This document shows, piece by piece, positions 53,227-62,639 of a stretch of 64,000 bases of DNA (position 1 is the stretch's first letter; each line of letters starts with the position of its first letter). The position numbers and the translations under genes were made by a program. The notes under the pieces are model-generated. The model did not search any database. It saw only the letters and a list, made by a program, of their open reading frames with translations, and was not told where the DNA came from. This DNA is from Mesostigma viride (lineage: Eukaryota; Streptophyta; Mesostigmatophyceae; Mesostigmatales; Mesostigmataceae): NCBI GenBank assembly GCA_009746045.1, contig RPFO01000080.1, positions 6,767,817 to 6,831,816 on the forward strand, written 5' to 3'.

Positions 53227-54577
53227 GTTCACTCACCTTATGTACTCTGAGGATGATGATCTCATTACCATTGGGGATGGCAACCAGGGCATAATTGATT
53301 TTGAGGCAGCAACCTTACTGTCCTCCCAACACCCTGTTCTGGAACCTTACATAAAAGCACTAACCCCTACTGTTGACAACTCCATAGATATCAAGGAGCT
53401 TGCTCATCAGCTGCACCTAGCCATGGGTCATGAAACAGTGGCTGAGGAACTGGCCAGACGGCTGGGGGGTAGTAGCATGGGAAAACAACTCAGGAATGCA
53501 GTAAAACTGGCTAGACAACACTGTCAAGAATGTCAGTTCAATAGCCCCAAACCTCAAAAATGGCATACTGCAACTCCTTCCACCAATAGGGGCATGATAG
53601 TGGGGGATGTGATGCACATCAACAAAGATGTCCAACCCTACCTGATCCTAAAAGACTCATGGTCCAGGTTCACAGTAATGGAACCCCTACCTGGCATGTC
53701 TGCAGGGCAGCTACGTGTTGCACTCATGATTGCTTTACCCAGATTCTACCCAGTTGACAGAATTTTGCTTGATCAACAATTTTCTTGTCTGACTGACCTG
53801 GAAGGGTGTGAAGCAATAGAGATTGCTGGGCTGGAAGATCATGAGGGTCAGGGGGTCATTGAAAGAACCATCAGATCTGTCAAAACCCTACTAGCCAAAA
53901 ATCCTTCCAAGGATGCTACTTCAGGGGTCTATTGTGACAGGGCACTCTGGTGTCATGAAATGTGCACAACCCTAAACATGAGACCTGTCTTGCATGCCAC
54001 GTGGGGTGAAGTAATCCCAGCAGGCCTGCAGGCAGGTGTATATCCCCCAGAGGTGATAGCACTGTACAACACTGCACGTGCACAAACCTCAGCAAAACTG
54101 GCAGAAAAAGATAAAACCCATTCCAGGCCAGTATTCCAAAAAGGTGATCAAGTTCTCTATTACAAGGAAAACAGCTTTGGTAAGGTTGGAACTTGGCTAG
54201 GTCCAGTTACCATCCGTGGATTTACCAAAAACAGCAAGACCGTGGAGGTCAAGCACAATATCAATGGGAAGCGTCACAGGGTGAGCTGTCATAGAATTAA
54301 GAAGTATTATTCTCCCATGGCAGACGTGCCTGGGGAAGAGTCTTTAAGCATGGACTCACTACTTCTATCTGGCAACTCCAGCATGCCCAGCAGTAGCTCT
54401 GAGCCACCAATTACTGCTGTTGACAGCACCACAGCACCCTCTGTGAACCCTTCCACCCTCAGTGAAGCCAGGCCCACTTCACAACCTGGGGATTGCTTAA
54501 CCAGGCACGAGGTAGCTGGGTTGGAAGCATTAGCTCAGCCCCAAGGCACCAAATTGTCTGCCAACCTCCCGCTCTGA
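53135..54577 (+). CDS. pol: copia-like integrase frame
   Basis: 480 residues. Zinc-binding HHCC: HLAMGH (about residues 93-98) and CQEC (about residues 130-133). Catalytic core: VGDVMHIN (first Asp), RILLDQQF (second Asp) and GVIERTIRSV (Glu); the last two are about 29 residues apart, shorter than the usual 35. The C-terminal module has QKGDQVLYYKE and WLGPVTIRG, like a GPY/F-type SH3 fold. No retropepsin motif lies between the Gag zinc knuckle and the HHCC, where copia elements normally carry their protease. It would insert the cDNA; the short D-E spacing makes activity uncertain. Confidence 0.75.
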   Translation: MDLCPGCWHARHPLGPPGSRCNRPRYPNQCEFTHLMYSEDDDLITIGDGNQGIIDFEAATLLSSQHPVLEPYIKALTPTVDNSIDIKELAHQLHLAMGHETVAEELARRLGGSSMGKQLRNAVKLARQHCQECQFNSPKPQKWHTATPSTNRGMIVGDVMHINKDVQPYLILKDSWSRFTVMEPLPGMSAGQLRVALMIALPRFYPVDRILLDQQFSCLTDLEGCEAIEIAGLEDHEGQGVIERTIRSVKTLLAKNPSKDATSGVYCDRALWCHEMCTTLNMRPVLHATWGEVIPAGLQAGVYPPEVIALYNTARAQTSAKLAEKDKTHSRPVFQKGDQVLYYKENSFGKVGTWLGPVTIRGFTKNSKTVEVKHNINGKRHRVSCHRIKKYYSPMADVPGEESLSMDSLLLSGNSSMPSSSSEPPITAVDSTTAPSVNPSTLSEARPTSQPGDCLTRHEVAGLEALAQPQGTKLSANLPL

Positions 54578-54584
54578 GGTCAAA

Positions 54585-56138
54585 TTGGCAGTCGCCTTGC
54601 AAGCATTACACAGGTCACATAAGCAACAAGCTGCTGTGGCCGCAGGGTTGGCAAAAGTCTCAGCTGTGTGCACTAGTCAGGACCCCTGGACCCTGGCAAT
54701 AGACACTCAGGCACAGGTCAGTGTGATCAGTGCACAAGCCATCCCTGGTCTTGAGATTGCACCTTCATTTTGGGCACGGGTGCAGGATTTCTCAGGCCAA
54801 AGCTCACTGGATGTAGTGGGACAAGTGATGCTCCCTATACTTGGTATTCAGACACCCTTCCAGGTGGTGGAGGGGTACTCTGGTAACACCTTGTTGGGGG
54901 AACCTTTTGTATCCTATCCTGGGGTGCTTATCTCAGCTAATGAGCTCAGTGTCACAGGGGTGGGTGCAGTTCCTCTGGACCACTTTAAAATCCCTCTCTC
55001 CAGTATTGTCCCTGGTATGGATGCTGTCATCAAGGCAGTCAACACTCAGTATGCACCAGGGGAGATCCCTGATCTGGACAAGTTAGTGCACAGCCAGTTC
55101 CTCCATCCCTCAGCCTTTGGGCTGGGTAAGTGGGACATAGCCATGCACTCACCCCACCAAATCTCCCACGTCATACAAGAATGCAAAACACAAAAAGGGT
55201 TTACCAAGTGGCTGATGGCCATTGTCCACCAAGCCAGGCAGGAATGGGTCCTGCCCAACCCCAAAAACCCTCAATACAAACCGCCTGTCACCCCTTCATG
55301 GGACGTGCCAGAGGGAGCCAAAAAGCTCAGATTAAAATTTGTTCTCAAACAAAAACCACAAAAAGTGGGCTCCCCAATCTTCCATGCCAGACCATGTGTC
55401 ACAGAATTAAAGGGGACATCCACACTGCCAAAAGGGGAAACATACACACCTGGGCTGCAACAAACCTCACTCAGGATCATGCTCTCCCTATTCCTCCACA
55501 ACCTCAATGCAGGCCAAGACTATGTCTGCAAAGCCACTGATATTAAAAGGGCCTTCCTCAGGGGGGACCCAGAAAAGGCTGAATCTGTGTGGAAAGGGAA
55601 GGTGTACGTGGTAGACACCCCAGCTGTGTGGAAACCTTATATTGATGAGCCCCACCTTATCATCAACATTGGGGTGGAAGGGCTTGTCAGTGCCCCAAAA
55701 ATTTTCAGAGACTCAGCAGAGGAAGTATTCAAAAAGCTCAAGGCCACGTATGATGACCTGGACCCATGCTTTTTTGTTGTACCCACCCCCTCTGGACTGC
55801 TGTTCTTTGTGTGGCATGGAGATGACCAACTCATTTGTGGGCCTAGAGCTGAGGTGGAAACCTTTATTCAGCAGGTCCAGGAATCATATGAGATTGGCAA
55901 ACAGGTGGAATTGAGCACAACCCCCATCCAGTTCTGTGGCATCATGTTGCAGCTGCACAGGCAGCCAGATCATGGGTCTGCTCTCTCTCCCTCCTGCAGA
56001 ATATATCCAAGATTGTCTAGATCTGCTGCACACAACCTACCTCCCCTTACACATGTGTGCCACTGTTCAGGGCAAACTGGGGTGGTGGTCAGCCATCTGT
56101 GGGGCTCCCTTAGCTGTCATCAGCAGGGTCACCCATGA
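54585..56138 (+). CDS. pol: copia-like retropepsin-like domain plus reverse transcriptase
   Basis: 517 residues, starting 8 nt after the integrase frame stops. Residues ~35-50 read WTLAIDTQAQVSVIS, the retropepsin active-site pattern (ψψDTGA.VSVI) with Gln in place of Gly. NTLLGEPFVS at about residue 103 matches the second retropepsin signature (..LLG.DFL). RT follows: LRLKFVLKQK, TSLRIMLSLFLHNLNAG, ATDIKRAFLRGD (motif A), a divergent APKIFRDSAEEVFKKL, and LLFFVWHGDDQLICGP (HGDD in place of YVDD, about 55817). The frame breaks near 55975 before RNase H. Domain order INT then PR-like then RT is not the copia standard. Confidence 0.75.
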   Translation: MAVALQALHRSHKQQAAVAAGLAKVSAVCTSQDPWTLAIDTQAQVSVISAQAIPGLEIAPSFWARVQDFSGQSSLDVVGQVMLPILGIQTPFQVVEGYSGNTLLGEPFVSYPGVLISANELSVTGVGAVPLDHFKIPLSSIVPGMDAVIKAVNTQYAPGEIPDLDKLVHSQFLHPSAFGLGKWDIAMHSPHQISHVIQECKTQKGFTKWLMAIVHQARQEWVLPNPKNPQYKPPVTPSWDVPEGAKKLRLKFVLKQKPQKVGSPIFHARPCVTELKGTSTLPKGETYTPGLQQTSLRIMLSLFLHNLNAGQDYVCKATDIKRAFLRGDPEKAESVWKGKVYVVDTPAVWKPYIDEPHLIINIGVEGLVSAPKIFRDSAEEVFKKLKATYDDLDPCFFVVPTPSGLLFFVWHGDDQLICGPRAEVETFIQQVQESYEIGKQVELSTTPIQFCGIMLQLHRQPDHGSALSPSCRIYPRLSRSAAHNLPPLTHVCHCSGQTGVVVSHLWGSLSCHQQGHP

Positions 56139-56155
56139 TGTTCTAGTCAAATCAA

Positions 56156-56743
56156 ATGCAGTCACATCAGGAAGTTGGTCATGACTGTCCCCCCCTCATC
56201 CTCCATGGCCTGAATCTGATGGAAGACATCCACATCCAATGTGTCATGGACAGCTCCATGGAGAGCAGAACAATCAATCAGATGGGGGCACGGGAATCAG
56301 GGCTGTTTTTTCTCACCAACAGGTCAGATTACATGTCCCTCACTTCCTGGTACAGCAGGCTACACCGCAGAAAACCTGGCAGCAGCAACTCAGCTGAATG
56401 TCGTGCTGTGGTGTCTGCTGCATTGCATGCTCGTTCCCTGCAGCACATGCTCACCTGGCTACAAACCCAGGCAGGCAGCACATGCAATGTCATCTCACAT
56501 CTCTATACTGACAGCCAATCTGTGATCAGTTTTCTAACCAAGAAATCTGTTTCTGCTGCTGTCCACACTGACTTGGATTGGGTGATCCTCAAACAGGAGG
56601 CCACCTATTTTTCCAGCTGGACTCATGTGGATGATGAGGACAACCCAGCAGACGCTCTCACGAAGCTGCGGGATGCTGCTGGCCAACAGTACCAGCTCCT
56701 CTTTCAGAACATGAACCCCTATGATATCAGAGTCAGTGTTTGA
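56156..56743 (+). CDS. pol: copia-like RNase H frame
   Basis: 195 residues with the copia RNase H signatures: CVMDSSMESR (Asp), SAECRAVVSAALHARSL (Glu), LYTDSQSVISFL (Asp) and DNPADALTKL near the C-terminus. It follows the RT frame after a short frameshifted stretch and ends 375 bp before the 3' LTR. It removes the RNA template during cDNA synthesis. Confidence 0.78.
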   Translation: MQSHQEVGHDCPPLILHGLNLMEDIHIQCVMDSSMESRTINQMGARESGLFFLTNRSDYMSLTSWYSRLHRRKPGSSNSAECRAVVSAALHARSLQHMLTWLQTQAGSTCNVISHLYTDSQSVISFLTKKSVSAAVHTDLDWVILKQEATYFSSWTHVDDEDNPADALTKLRDAAGQQYQLLFQNMNPYDIRVSV

Positions 56744-57117
56744 ATAAATGACTGGCCATAGCACAGTACACAACCACCACACCCCCTTACCACAGCGATA
56801 GCTGCTGGGCGCCATAAAATTCAACACATTCGTTGTGGGGTGTGAGTGCTGGCTAGGTCAGATTTGTATCCATTTGCAGCTTGAGGACACAAGCTTTGTA
56901 TCCATTTACTTAATGTGTGCTTCAGTAACTGGCCAAACCAGCCAGCTGTGTACACCTTATTTAATGTGCAATATAACACCTGGCCAGAACAGCCAGCTGT
57001 AACCAACCTGGCTCAACCAGCCATGTCTCTTTTGTACCCCTAATCAACTTAAAAACAATAACAATAATGTTGGGGGTGCAGACCTGCATTAAGAAATAAA
57101 TAATAAAACAATACTGG
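56744..57117. other. copia-like 3' untranslated region
   Basis: Contains internal imperfect repeats around ACTGGCCAaacCAGCCAGCTGT (56928, 56980) and no G-rich polypurine tract; the bases before the LTR read AATAAAACAATACTGG. Confidence 0.6.
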
Positions 57118-57594
57118 AGTTAGTCTCCATGCTTTGCTGTAGACTAAGTCTCAAAGGCATTGTGAATACAACGTATGAATAAGCCTTGTAAACCTACGTT
57201 GGTATGTGAATATAAATACCACGTGGGCTATGCAGATAGGAATGCTAGTCGAGTCGCATACGTTTCCCTAGATAGGTACTTTGCATGGGTACTGAGGTAC
57301 GTGACAGATGTCAGTACCCAGTATACGTAGTGTCCTGTCATTGGACGGTACTAGAGTATCCTAGATAGGGACCGTACTGCAGCGTGCATTGATCTGTGAT
57401 CGCACGATGCAGTGACTAGACTGCTACCTGTCATCGTGTGGCCTCGGGCCAACGGTCTGCACCCAACGGTCACTGGCGGCGCAGCCGGTGAGAGGAACGT
57501 TGATAAAGGGTAAACCTATTTTCTAATGAACCAAGCAATTCATTGCTCACAGCCTTCAGTGTTCTCAAGCAATATATCCCACCGCATTCTAACT
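57118..57594 (+). repeat. copia-like 3' LTR
   Basis: 477 bp, same ends as the 5' LTR. Differences include ATCATGCTTTAATTGC against ATGCTTTGC near the start and an extra GCAT around 57284. Confidence 0.88.
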
Positions 57595-57719
57595 GCAGGG
57601 CGTGGCTATAAATTCTGAAGGCATCATCCATGGGGGCCATTATGGCCGGGCGCACATGCGCGTGGGCCACATGCTAGGCTAAGCCTGCATGACTAAGCTA
57701 CACTACTGGTATATATTCC

Positions 57720-59070
57720 CTAGTCTGAGGTGGCAGGGAAGGCCTGCCAGGGCTTGTGGTCGACGTGGATGACCGCCCCCCTCCAGTATACCGGCTTCCC
57801 CCTTGCGCTCTGCCGGAGCTGAAGGTAGGTCGGCCATAGCTCGCGTCGCCGCTGTTGCTGGGCCAGGGTCAAGTCGTCGTCCCGAGCGTGAAGCGAGTCT
57901 CCGAGAGCTTCTTGCGGCATTTAAGGAACGACAGCTTGTCCGCCATGTACTTAAAGGTGAGGAGCACGGGTGCCGGGCCAGCCTTCCCCCGCGCGCACGG
58001 GAGGCGGACAGCCGACATGTCCAGCTCACCAGTGAGTAGCATGGGGGCAAAAATGTCGCGCTTAAATGCCTCAAGAAGGCTCGTGGAGGTCTCACCTGCC
58101 GGCTGGTCGAAGTGCTTGACGATGACATTGTGGCTGCGCCGGGCGATGTCGGCTTCCTCGCGAAGGTCGAGGGCTTGTTGCTTGAGTTGTGCCGAGATAG
58201 TGGAGGTGGTGGAGGTGGTATGCTGCTTTATAAGCAAGTCCGCCCAGGTGGAGGGAGCATCGCCGGCCGGGCCAGCAGGCGCCGGCTGGGCGGCGATGTC
58301 CTTCACCGCCTGGGCGGTGAGGCCGGCGGTGTCATGCAAGCTCTCAAGGGCGGTGGCGGTGGCTTGAAGGCGTTTGTCGAGGTCGAGGAGCTGGGCTTGG
58401 ATGTCGGCAGTGGAGGCGGAAATGGCAGTGGAGGTGGAGGCGGCGGCGGTGGAAATGTGAGGAAGTTCAGCAGTCAGCGTGCCACCGATTGCTGCTACGT
58501 CGGCAGCAAGGGGGGTCACGTGCTGCTGAAAGGCGCTTCCGTGAGGATGGAACGGAATGCGGGGGCGGAGATGGATGGAGCCCAGATCTCGCCATCAGAG
58601 CGCTGGAGAAGAGAGTTGAGGACGGCGTGCTGGAGTTGGGGGCGGGGACACCCGAACATCTGGCTGATGTTGTGCCAGCGACGGCCGTCGGTGACGAGGA
58701 GGCGTCCAGTGGCGTGGAGATGGAGGCACAGGTCGTAAAGTGAGGCGTAGTCCCCGAAGAAGATGTGATGCATAGCATCACTCGGAGAAATGGTGGTCCA
58801 GTCGTAATCATCGACCTGGAAAGGTTGGAGCCGACAGCGCGGTTCCGAGAAGCGTGGCCCTCCAGTTTTGTCGGCGGGGCGGGCGCGTTTAGGGTCAGGC
58901 GATGCCGATGGCGAGGCATTGAGGCCGGGAGGTTGCTGGGCGACCACCAGTGCACGACTAGTGTCACCGCTGCCTGCCGGATCTGGCGAAGCGGCAGCCT
59001 CAGCTGCCGCATTGTCAAAGGCGAGCGCATCCGCCAAACTGCGTTGCGTCGACGGGCGTTTGCTTGTCAT
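57720..59070 (-). pseudogene. LINE ORF1 protein (L1-ORF1p-like), frameshifted
   Basis: Minus strand from ATG at 59070. The N-terminus (MTSKRPSTQRSLADALAF, PKRARPADKTGG) leads to MHHIFFGDYASLYDLCLHLH. A frame change near 58520 enters LAADVAAIGGTLTAELPHIS and a long helical region (LLDLDKRLQATATALESLHD). Then come an RRM-like part (SHNVIVKHFDQ, PAPVLLTFKYMADKLSFLKC) and a C-terminal domain (DLTLAQQQRRRELWP, KPVYWRGAVIHVDHKPWQ) after a second frame change near 57870. The coiled coil, RRM and C-terminal domain order is that of L1-type ORF1 proteins, which coat LINE RNA. No ORF2 follows. Confidence 0.75.
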
Positions 59071-59159
59071 ATATTGCGTTTTAGATTCGGAAAATTATAT
59101 CAGCATATGTGTGCGTCTTAGAAAGACGAAGCGATAGTTGGCACAAAACCACACATTAT

Positions 59160-59490
59160 TAGCCTGAGAGAGCTAGATGCAGGGAGTTACTCTCTGCTGA
59201 GATGCCATGCATGTGTACACCAGCTATAGCCTAGCCACATACCCCATATGTCATGCAGGCCTTAATTCTAGGCCCTCTCCTCAAGCCCCCCCTGGGTGCC
59301 TGTGCTCGATAAGGAGGCATGAACCATCATGGCGGTGCAGGTGCACCTTGTGCACCCAGAGCAGGTGATAGTTGTACATCCTCCACCTGCAGGTTGTAGC
59401 CCTGATTGTATTACAAACCCATAGATGCCCCTTTCTCAGGGCTATGTGTTACATATGCTCCCAACGGAGCTATGATATCAATTAATTAAT
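59160..59490 (+). repeat. LINE/SINE-like 3'-UTR element (family D), plus strand
   Basis: From GCAGGGAGTTACTCTCTGC through GGTGCACCTTGTGCACCCAG to the hairpin GCTCCCAACGGAGC (59457-59470) and the tail ATCAATTAATTAATCAATTA (59477-59499). It is the mirror-image version of the nested insert at 6023-6247. Confidence 0.75.
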
Positions 59491-59607
59491 CAATTAATTA
59501 GCCTGAGATAGGCATTACATATGCTGCTCAGGCGTGTCGTCCTACCAGCCTTGTTGTTAAGGGTAGACTCACAAGGCTGGCTGTGCCGATGGAGGGGTGG
59601 GGCGTAT

Positions 59608-60994
59608 CAGTGCTTCTGCTAAGGGTTTTTGTCATTCGTCAACTTGTTGACTATTTGCCTCGGCACTTCGTCAAATGGTTGACTATTTGCCTCAGCAATT
59701 CGTCAAACTGGTTGACTATTTGCCTTGGCGCTTCGTCAACCCTGGGGGGGGGGGGAGGAGGAAGCTTTATTTCTTCATAATTAACGTAAGGTCGCTCACG
59801 CCTCACACACGCATGTAATGCATGTGGATAAAACATAATATCACATAGTGGTTGTTGACAACTGCATAAACTACAGAATAATTACTAGTATGGTTCACAG
59901 CTAGGCCTGAGTCAAGTGTGCACAGCACGAGGCCATTAAACAACCATTACATCCTCCTCACTGCTATCAACAGGCACTACTGGCACAGTTTTGTCCGAGC
60001 TTGGCCCTGCACCCTGCGCGCTGCGCGCGCCTGTCCACTGGTTGTACTCCTGTCTCTGCCTTTTCGCTGCTGGCTTTCTCTTGCCCTTCTTCTTCCCCTT
60101 CTTCTCCCCTGGCTCAGAGCTGCCGTCATCATCGGCCTTGCTCCTTTCTGTCTAGGCCCCCTCCTCGCCAGATTCCTCCTCGCCAGATTCCTCCTCGCCA
60201 GAGTTTGAGGCGCTGTCAGATGATGCTGACTGGCCGCCATCTTCCTCTTCCTGCGCATTAGACCCATGCTCTTCCTCACGCTCTACTCTCTTGCGTTTGT
60301 CGCGACCCTGCCTGCCCTCCTTTTCATCTAAACTGCGGCCTAGGTCGACGATATTTTCCGTTTCTACAATTTCTCCAGCTTGCTTCTTAAACAGAGCATC
60401 TAAGGTGCTAGTCTTGAAACCTGCCAACCCGTTTTTCTTCGACATTCTCTAGCTCATGCAACACTACCTAAACATCGCCGCCGCCATTATCGAAACAATT
60501 TCGCATGCAATATTTTATCGCACATGAAGTCGCCAGACGGCCTGAGGTCGTCACGTAATTAATACCATGATTGCCCACCAAACACCAGAGTGATTACAGG
60601 TAATAATTTTTTCATGCCCTGGTCGGCTCAAGTCCTGCCTTGCTCGTCTTCAGTTTTGGTACCCGAGCATTGTCCTGAACCGTACTGACGTACTGTCTTT
60701 CCAAACCAACTCCAACTGCAGCGTACCTAGGATTCAGATGGTACGGGCTGACGGCCTGACGCCGCGCCGCTGGACCTTAGGTCTGGCCTTCAGGACTTAG
60801 GTGGTTGACGAATACCCTAAACATTTCGTGAAACCGGTTGACGAACTTCGGAACATATTCGTCAATTGGTTGACGAATTGCCGAGTTGGTTGACGAATGT
60901 GGTTGACGAATTGCCCAAAATGGTTGACTATTTTACTACTATTTTCAAAATTCGTCAACCGGTTGACGAAATAGTCCCGTTAGCAGAAGCACTG
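59608..60994. mobile_element. hAT-type DNA transposon, 1387 bp, non-autonomous
   Basis: Terminal inverted repeats CAGTGCTTCTGCTAA (59608 on, and inverse ending at 60994). The 8-bp target duplication GGGCGTAT lies at 59600-59607 and 60995-61002, the length typical of hAT. Both subterminal regions carry arrays of TTCGTCAA...TTGACGAA half-sites (about 59635-59740 and 60800-60970), including the perfect palindrome TTCGTCAACCGGTTGACGAA at 60952-60971. One short coding remnant lies inside. Confidence 0.9.
60152..60445 (-). pseudogene. short acidic ORF inside the hAT element
   Basis: 97 residues: MSKKNGLAGFKTSTLDALFKK at the N-terminus, then a highly charged Glu/Arg region and GEEES repeats. It may be the first exon of a deleted transposase gene. 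The zinc-finger and catalytic domains are absent. Confidence 0.45.
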
Positions 60995-61076
60995 GGGCGT
61001 ATGACACTCCGGACATCCTCCTCACACTGTGATCAAAGTGGGCATGTTTTTGGGTGTCTAGGGTAGCCAAACAGAT

Positions 61077-62085
61077 TAATTAATTAATTAATTAAACTCG
61101 TGCTCCCGTTGGGGAGTCACGGAGCACCGAAGTGCTTTTAATCCCTGTGTGTGCACTACAGGAGAAAGGGCAGAGACCCCCAGTCTCCTTCATGCCAAAG
61201 GCATGCCACAGCTGCAATCGGGCGCGGCTAGCTAAAAGGACAGGCTAACGATCCGGCAAACTGTGGGTGCAATAAGACCCATGTGAGCATATCATAGCAA
61301 GGAGCGTGGGCAGGTAATCTGAACATAGCCAGGGCGTAGCATGGCTGTACTAGGACTAGGCTGAGGCTATCATGGCTGGTTGTGTACCGTGCGTTGGCGG
61401 CACGTGACTAGGTGTGTTGGCACAGCTAGGCAACATTCTAGGCATGGCTGCCTTAGCGGCAGTGACGCCAATGGTTACAAGCTAGGGCTATTGCTATTCT
61501 AGCCCGCTGGGGGCGTCCACATCTTGTGGTTGATCATCAGGTCCCCGCCCCTCCAGTACACCTTGGGCTTCTGGGGGTCCTGCTTATGGCGGAGGTATTC
61601 CGGCCACAGGTCGCGTCGCTGCTGTTGCTGAGCGGGGGTGACGGAGGTCGTCATCCAGCTAGCGTCCAGGTGAGGTCGTGCAACCGCTTGCGACGAGAGA
61701 GGAACCGCTGCTTATCCTCAGGGGAGGGGAAGGTGAGTAGGACTGGTGGGGGAGCCGCCTTGTCCCGTGAGTGGGGAAGGCGGTGGCACCCACGCAGTTC
61801 TACCTCACCTACCAGGCCCATGAGGGTAAGAAGCTGGTTCTTGAGCTCGTCAGCAAGAAAGGTTGACGTCTCACCTGGCTTCTGGGGGAAGCGACGTAGC
61901 ACCACTCGGCACTCGCGGCGAGCGCGGTCGGTGACCTCCCGTTGCTGGGCCTGGCGGTGGTCCTCCAGCTCCTGGAGCTTTGTGGCGATGGCGTCGGTGG
62001 TGGAGGCAGTCGCTGACCGCAGCAGGTCCGCGTAGGAGAGCGGCGGGAGGTCCAGAGCCAAACAGATGTCATTTTGGCTCAGCAC
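61077..62085 (-). mobile_element. ORF1-only LINE derivative, third copy
   Basis: Low-coordinate tail (ATTA)n at 61077-61095 and hairpin GCTCCCGTTGGGGAGT (61102-61116). A 3' UTR extends to about 61505, and then ORF1 follows directly on the minus strand. Orientation and layout match 48190-48760 and 49605-59150, but the 3' UTR sequence differs, so this is another family. Confidence 0.7.
61501..62085 (-). pseudogene. LINE ORF1 C-terminal half
   Basis: The minus strand from 62085 reads LDLPPLSYADLLRSATASTT, TKLQELEDHRQAQQREVTDR, VVLRRFPQKPGETSTFLADE, PPPVLLTFPSPEDKQRFLSR and, after one frame change near 61655, PAQQQQRRDLWPEYLRHKQD and KVYWRGGDLMINHKMW, ending at the stop near 61500. Collinear with the ORF1 at 57720-58400. 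The N-terminal half is missing. Confidence 0.7.
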
Positions 62086-62639
62086 TAGCTCAATTCTCTT
62101 TTAGCGTAGACCTACCCAGGTGGCATCACAGGAAAATCAATAACTCGAGCTACGCTTGTCAGAATGCGCTCAATGGGGTTGTGTTTCCCCCCACTCAGTG
62201 TAATTTCGCATGTATTTCGATTTCTGGCCTGCGCTGGTTGTCTCCTTGGTATGGATGACCCCATTCGATGTGTTGATGATTTGATTTTTTTTTTTGGCTC
62301 AAAAAGTACCCATTTTGCGGGGAAATTTATAACTCAAACAAATTTGATTATTTTGACCATAGGAATAGCCCAGATTTTTTAGAAGTGGGGGAACTTTGCA
62401 GGAATGTATGGGCAGGTCATTTAGATAAGTGGTTTGTCTTGGGCAAAATATCTCATAAATAGCGTATTTTTCTATTTTTAGCTCGCCACCGGTGCGTGGC
62501 TGGGGGTAGTACCCCCAACAAGTGGTGGCATGAATGTCCAAACATCATATTTATGGTACTCAATCATCACTAGATGGTTCCCAAGTGCATCGGAAATGAT
62601 ATTCATTAAAGCAGTTTTTCAGGCTTTTGGACGTGCGAG
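62086..62639. other. anonymous sequence
   Basis: No gene seen. A copy of the dispersed TGCGCTGGTTGTCTC core lies at 62230-62250. Confidence 0.45.

Larger units (their letters stand above)
49943..57594 (+). mobile_element. Ty1/copia-like LTR retrotransposon, 7652 bp, atypical ends
   Basis: LTRs of 480 bp (49943-50422) and 477 bp (57118-57594) differ by a few indels. The target duplication GCAGG lies at 49938-49942 and 57595-57599. LTR ends are AGTTAG...CTAACT, not TG...CA. Only 18 nt separate the 5' LTR from the Gag ATG, with no initiator-tRNA primer site and no clear purine tract before the 3' LTR. Internal order: Gag, integrase, retropepsin-like domain, copia-type RT, RNase H. Confidence 0.9.
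49605..59150 (-). mobile_element. ORF1-only LINE derivative, split by the copia-like element
   Basis: Minus orientation: (AATT)n tail at 49610-49628, hairpin ACTCCGTTGGGAGT about 49641-49654, family D 3' UTR to 49942, then (after the 7652-bp copia-like insertion) 57595-57700 and ORF1 at 57720-59070. The GCAGG target duplicate confirms that the two sides were contiguous. No RT or endonuclease is present in the roughly 1.9 kb of LINE sequence. Confidence 0.72.
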
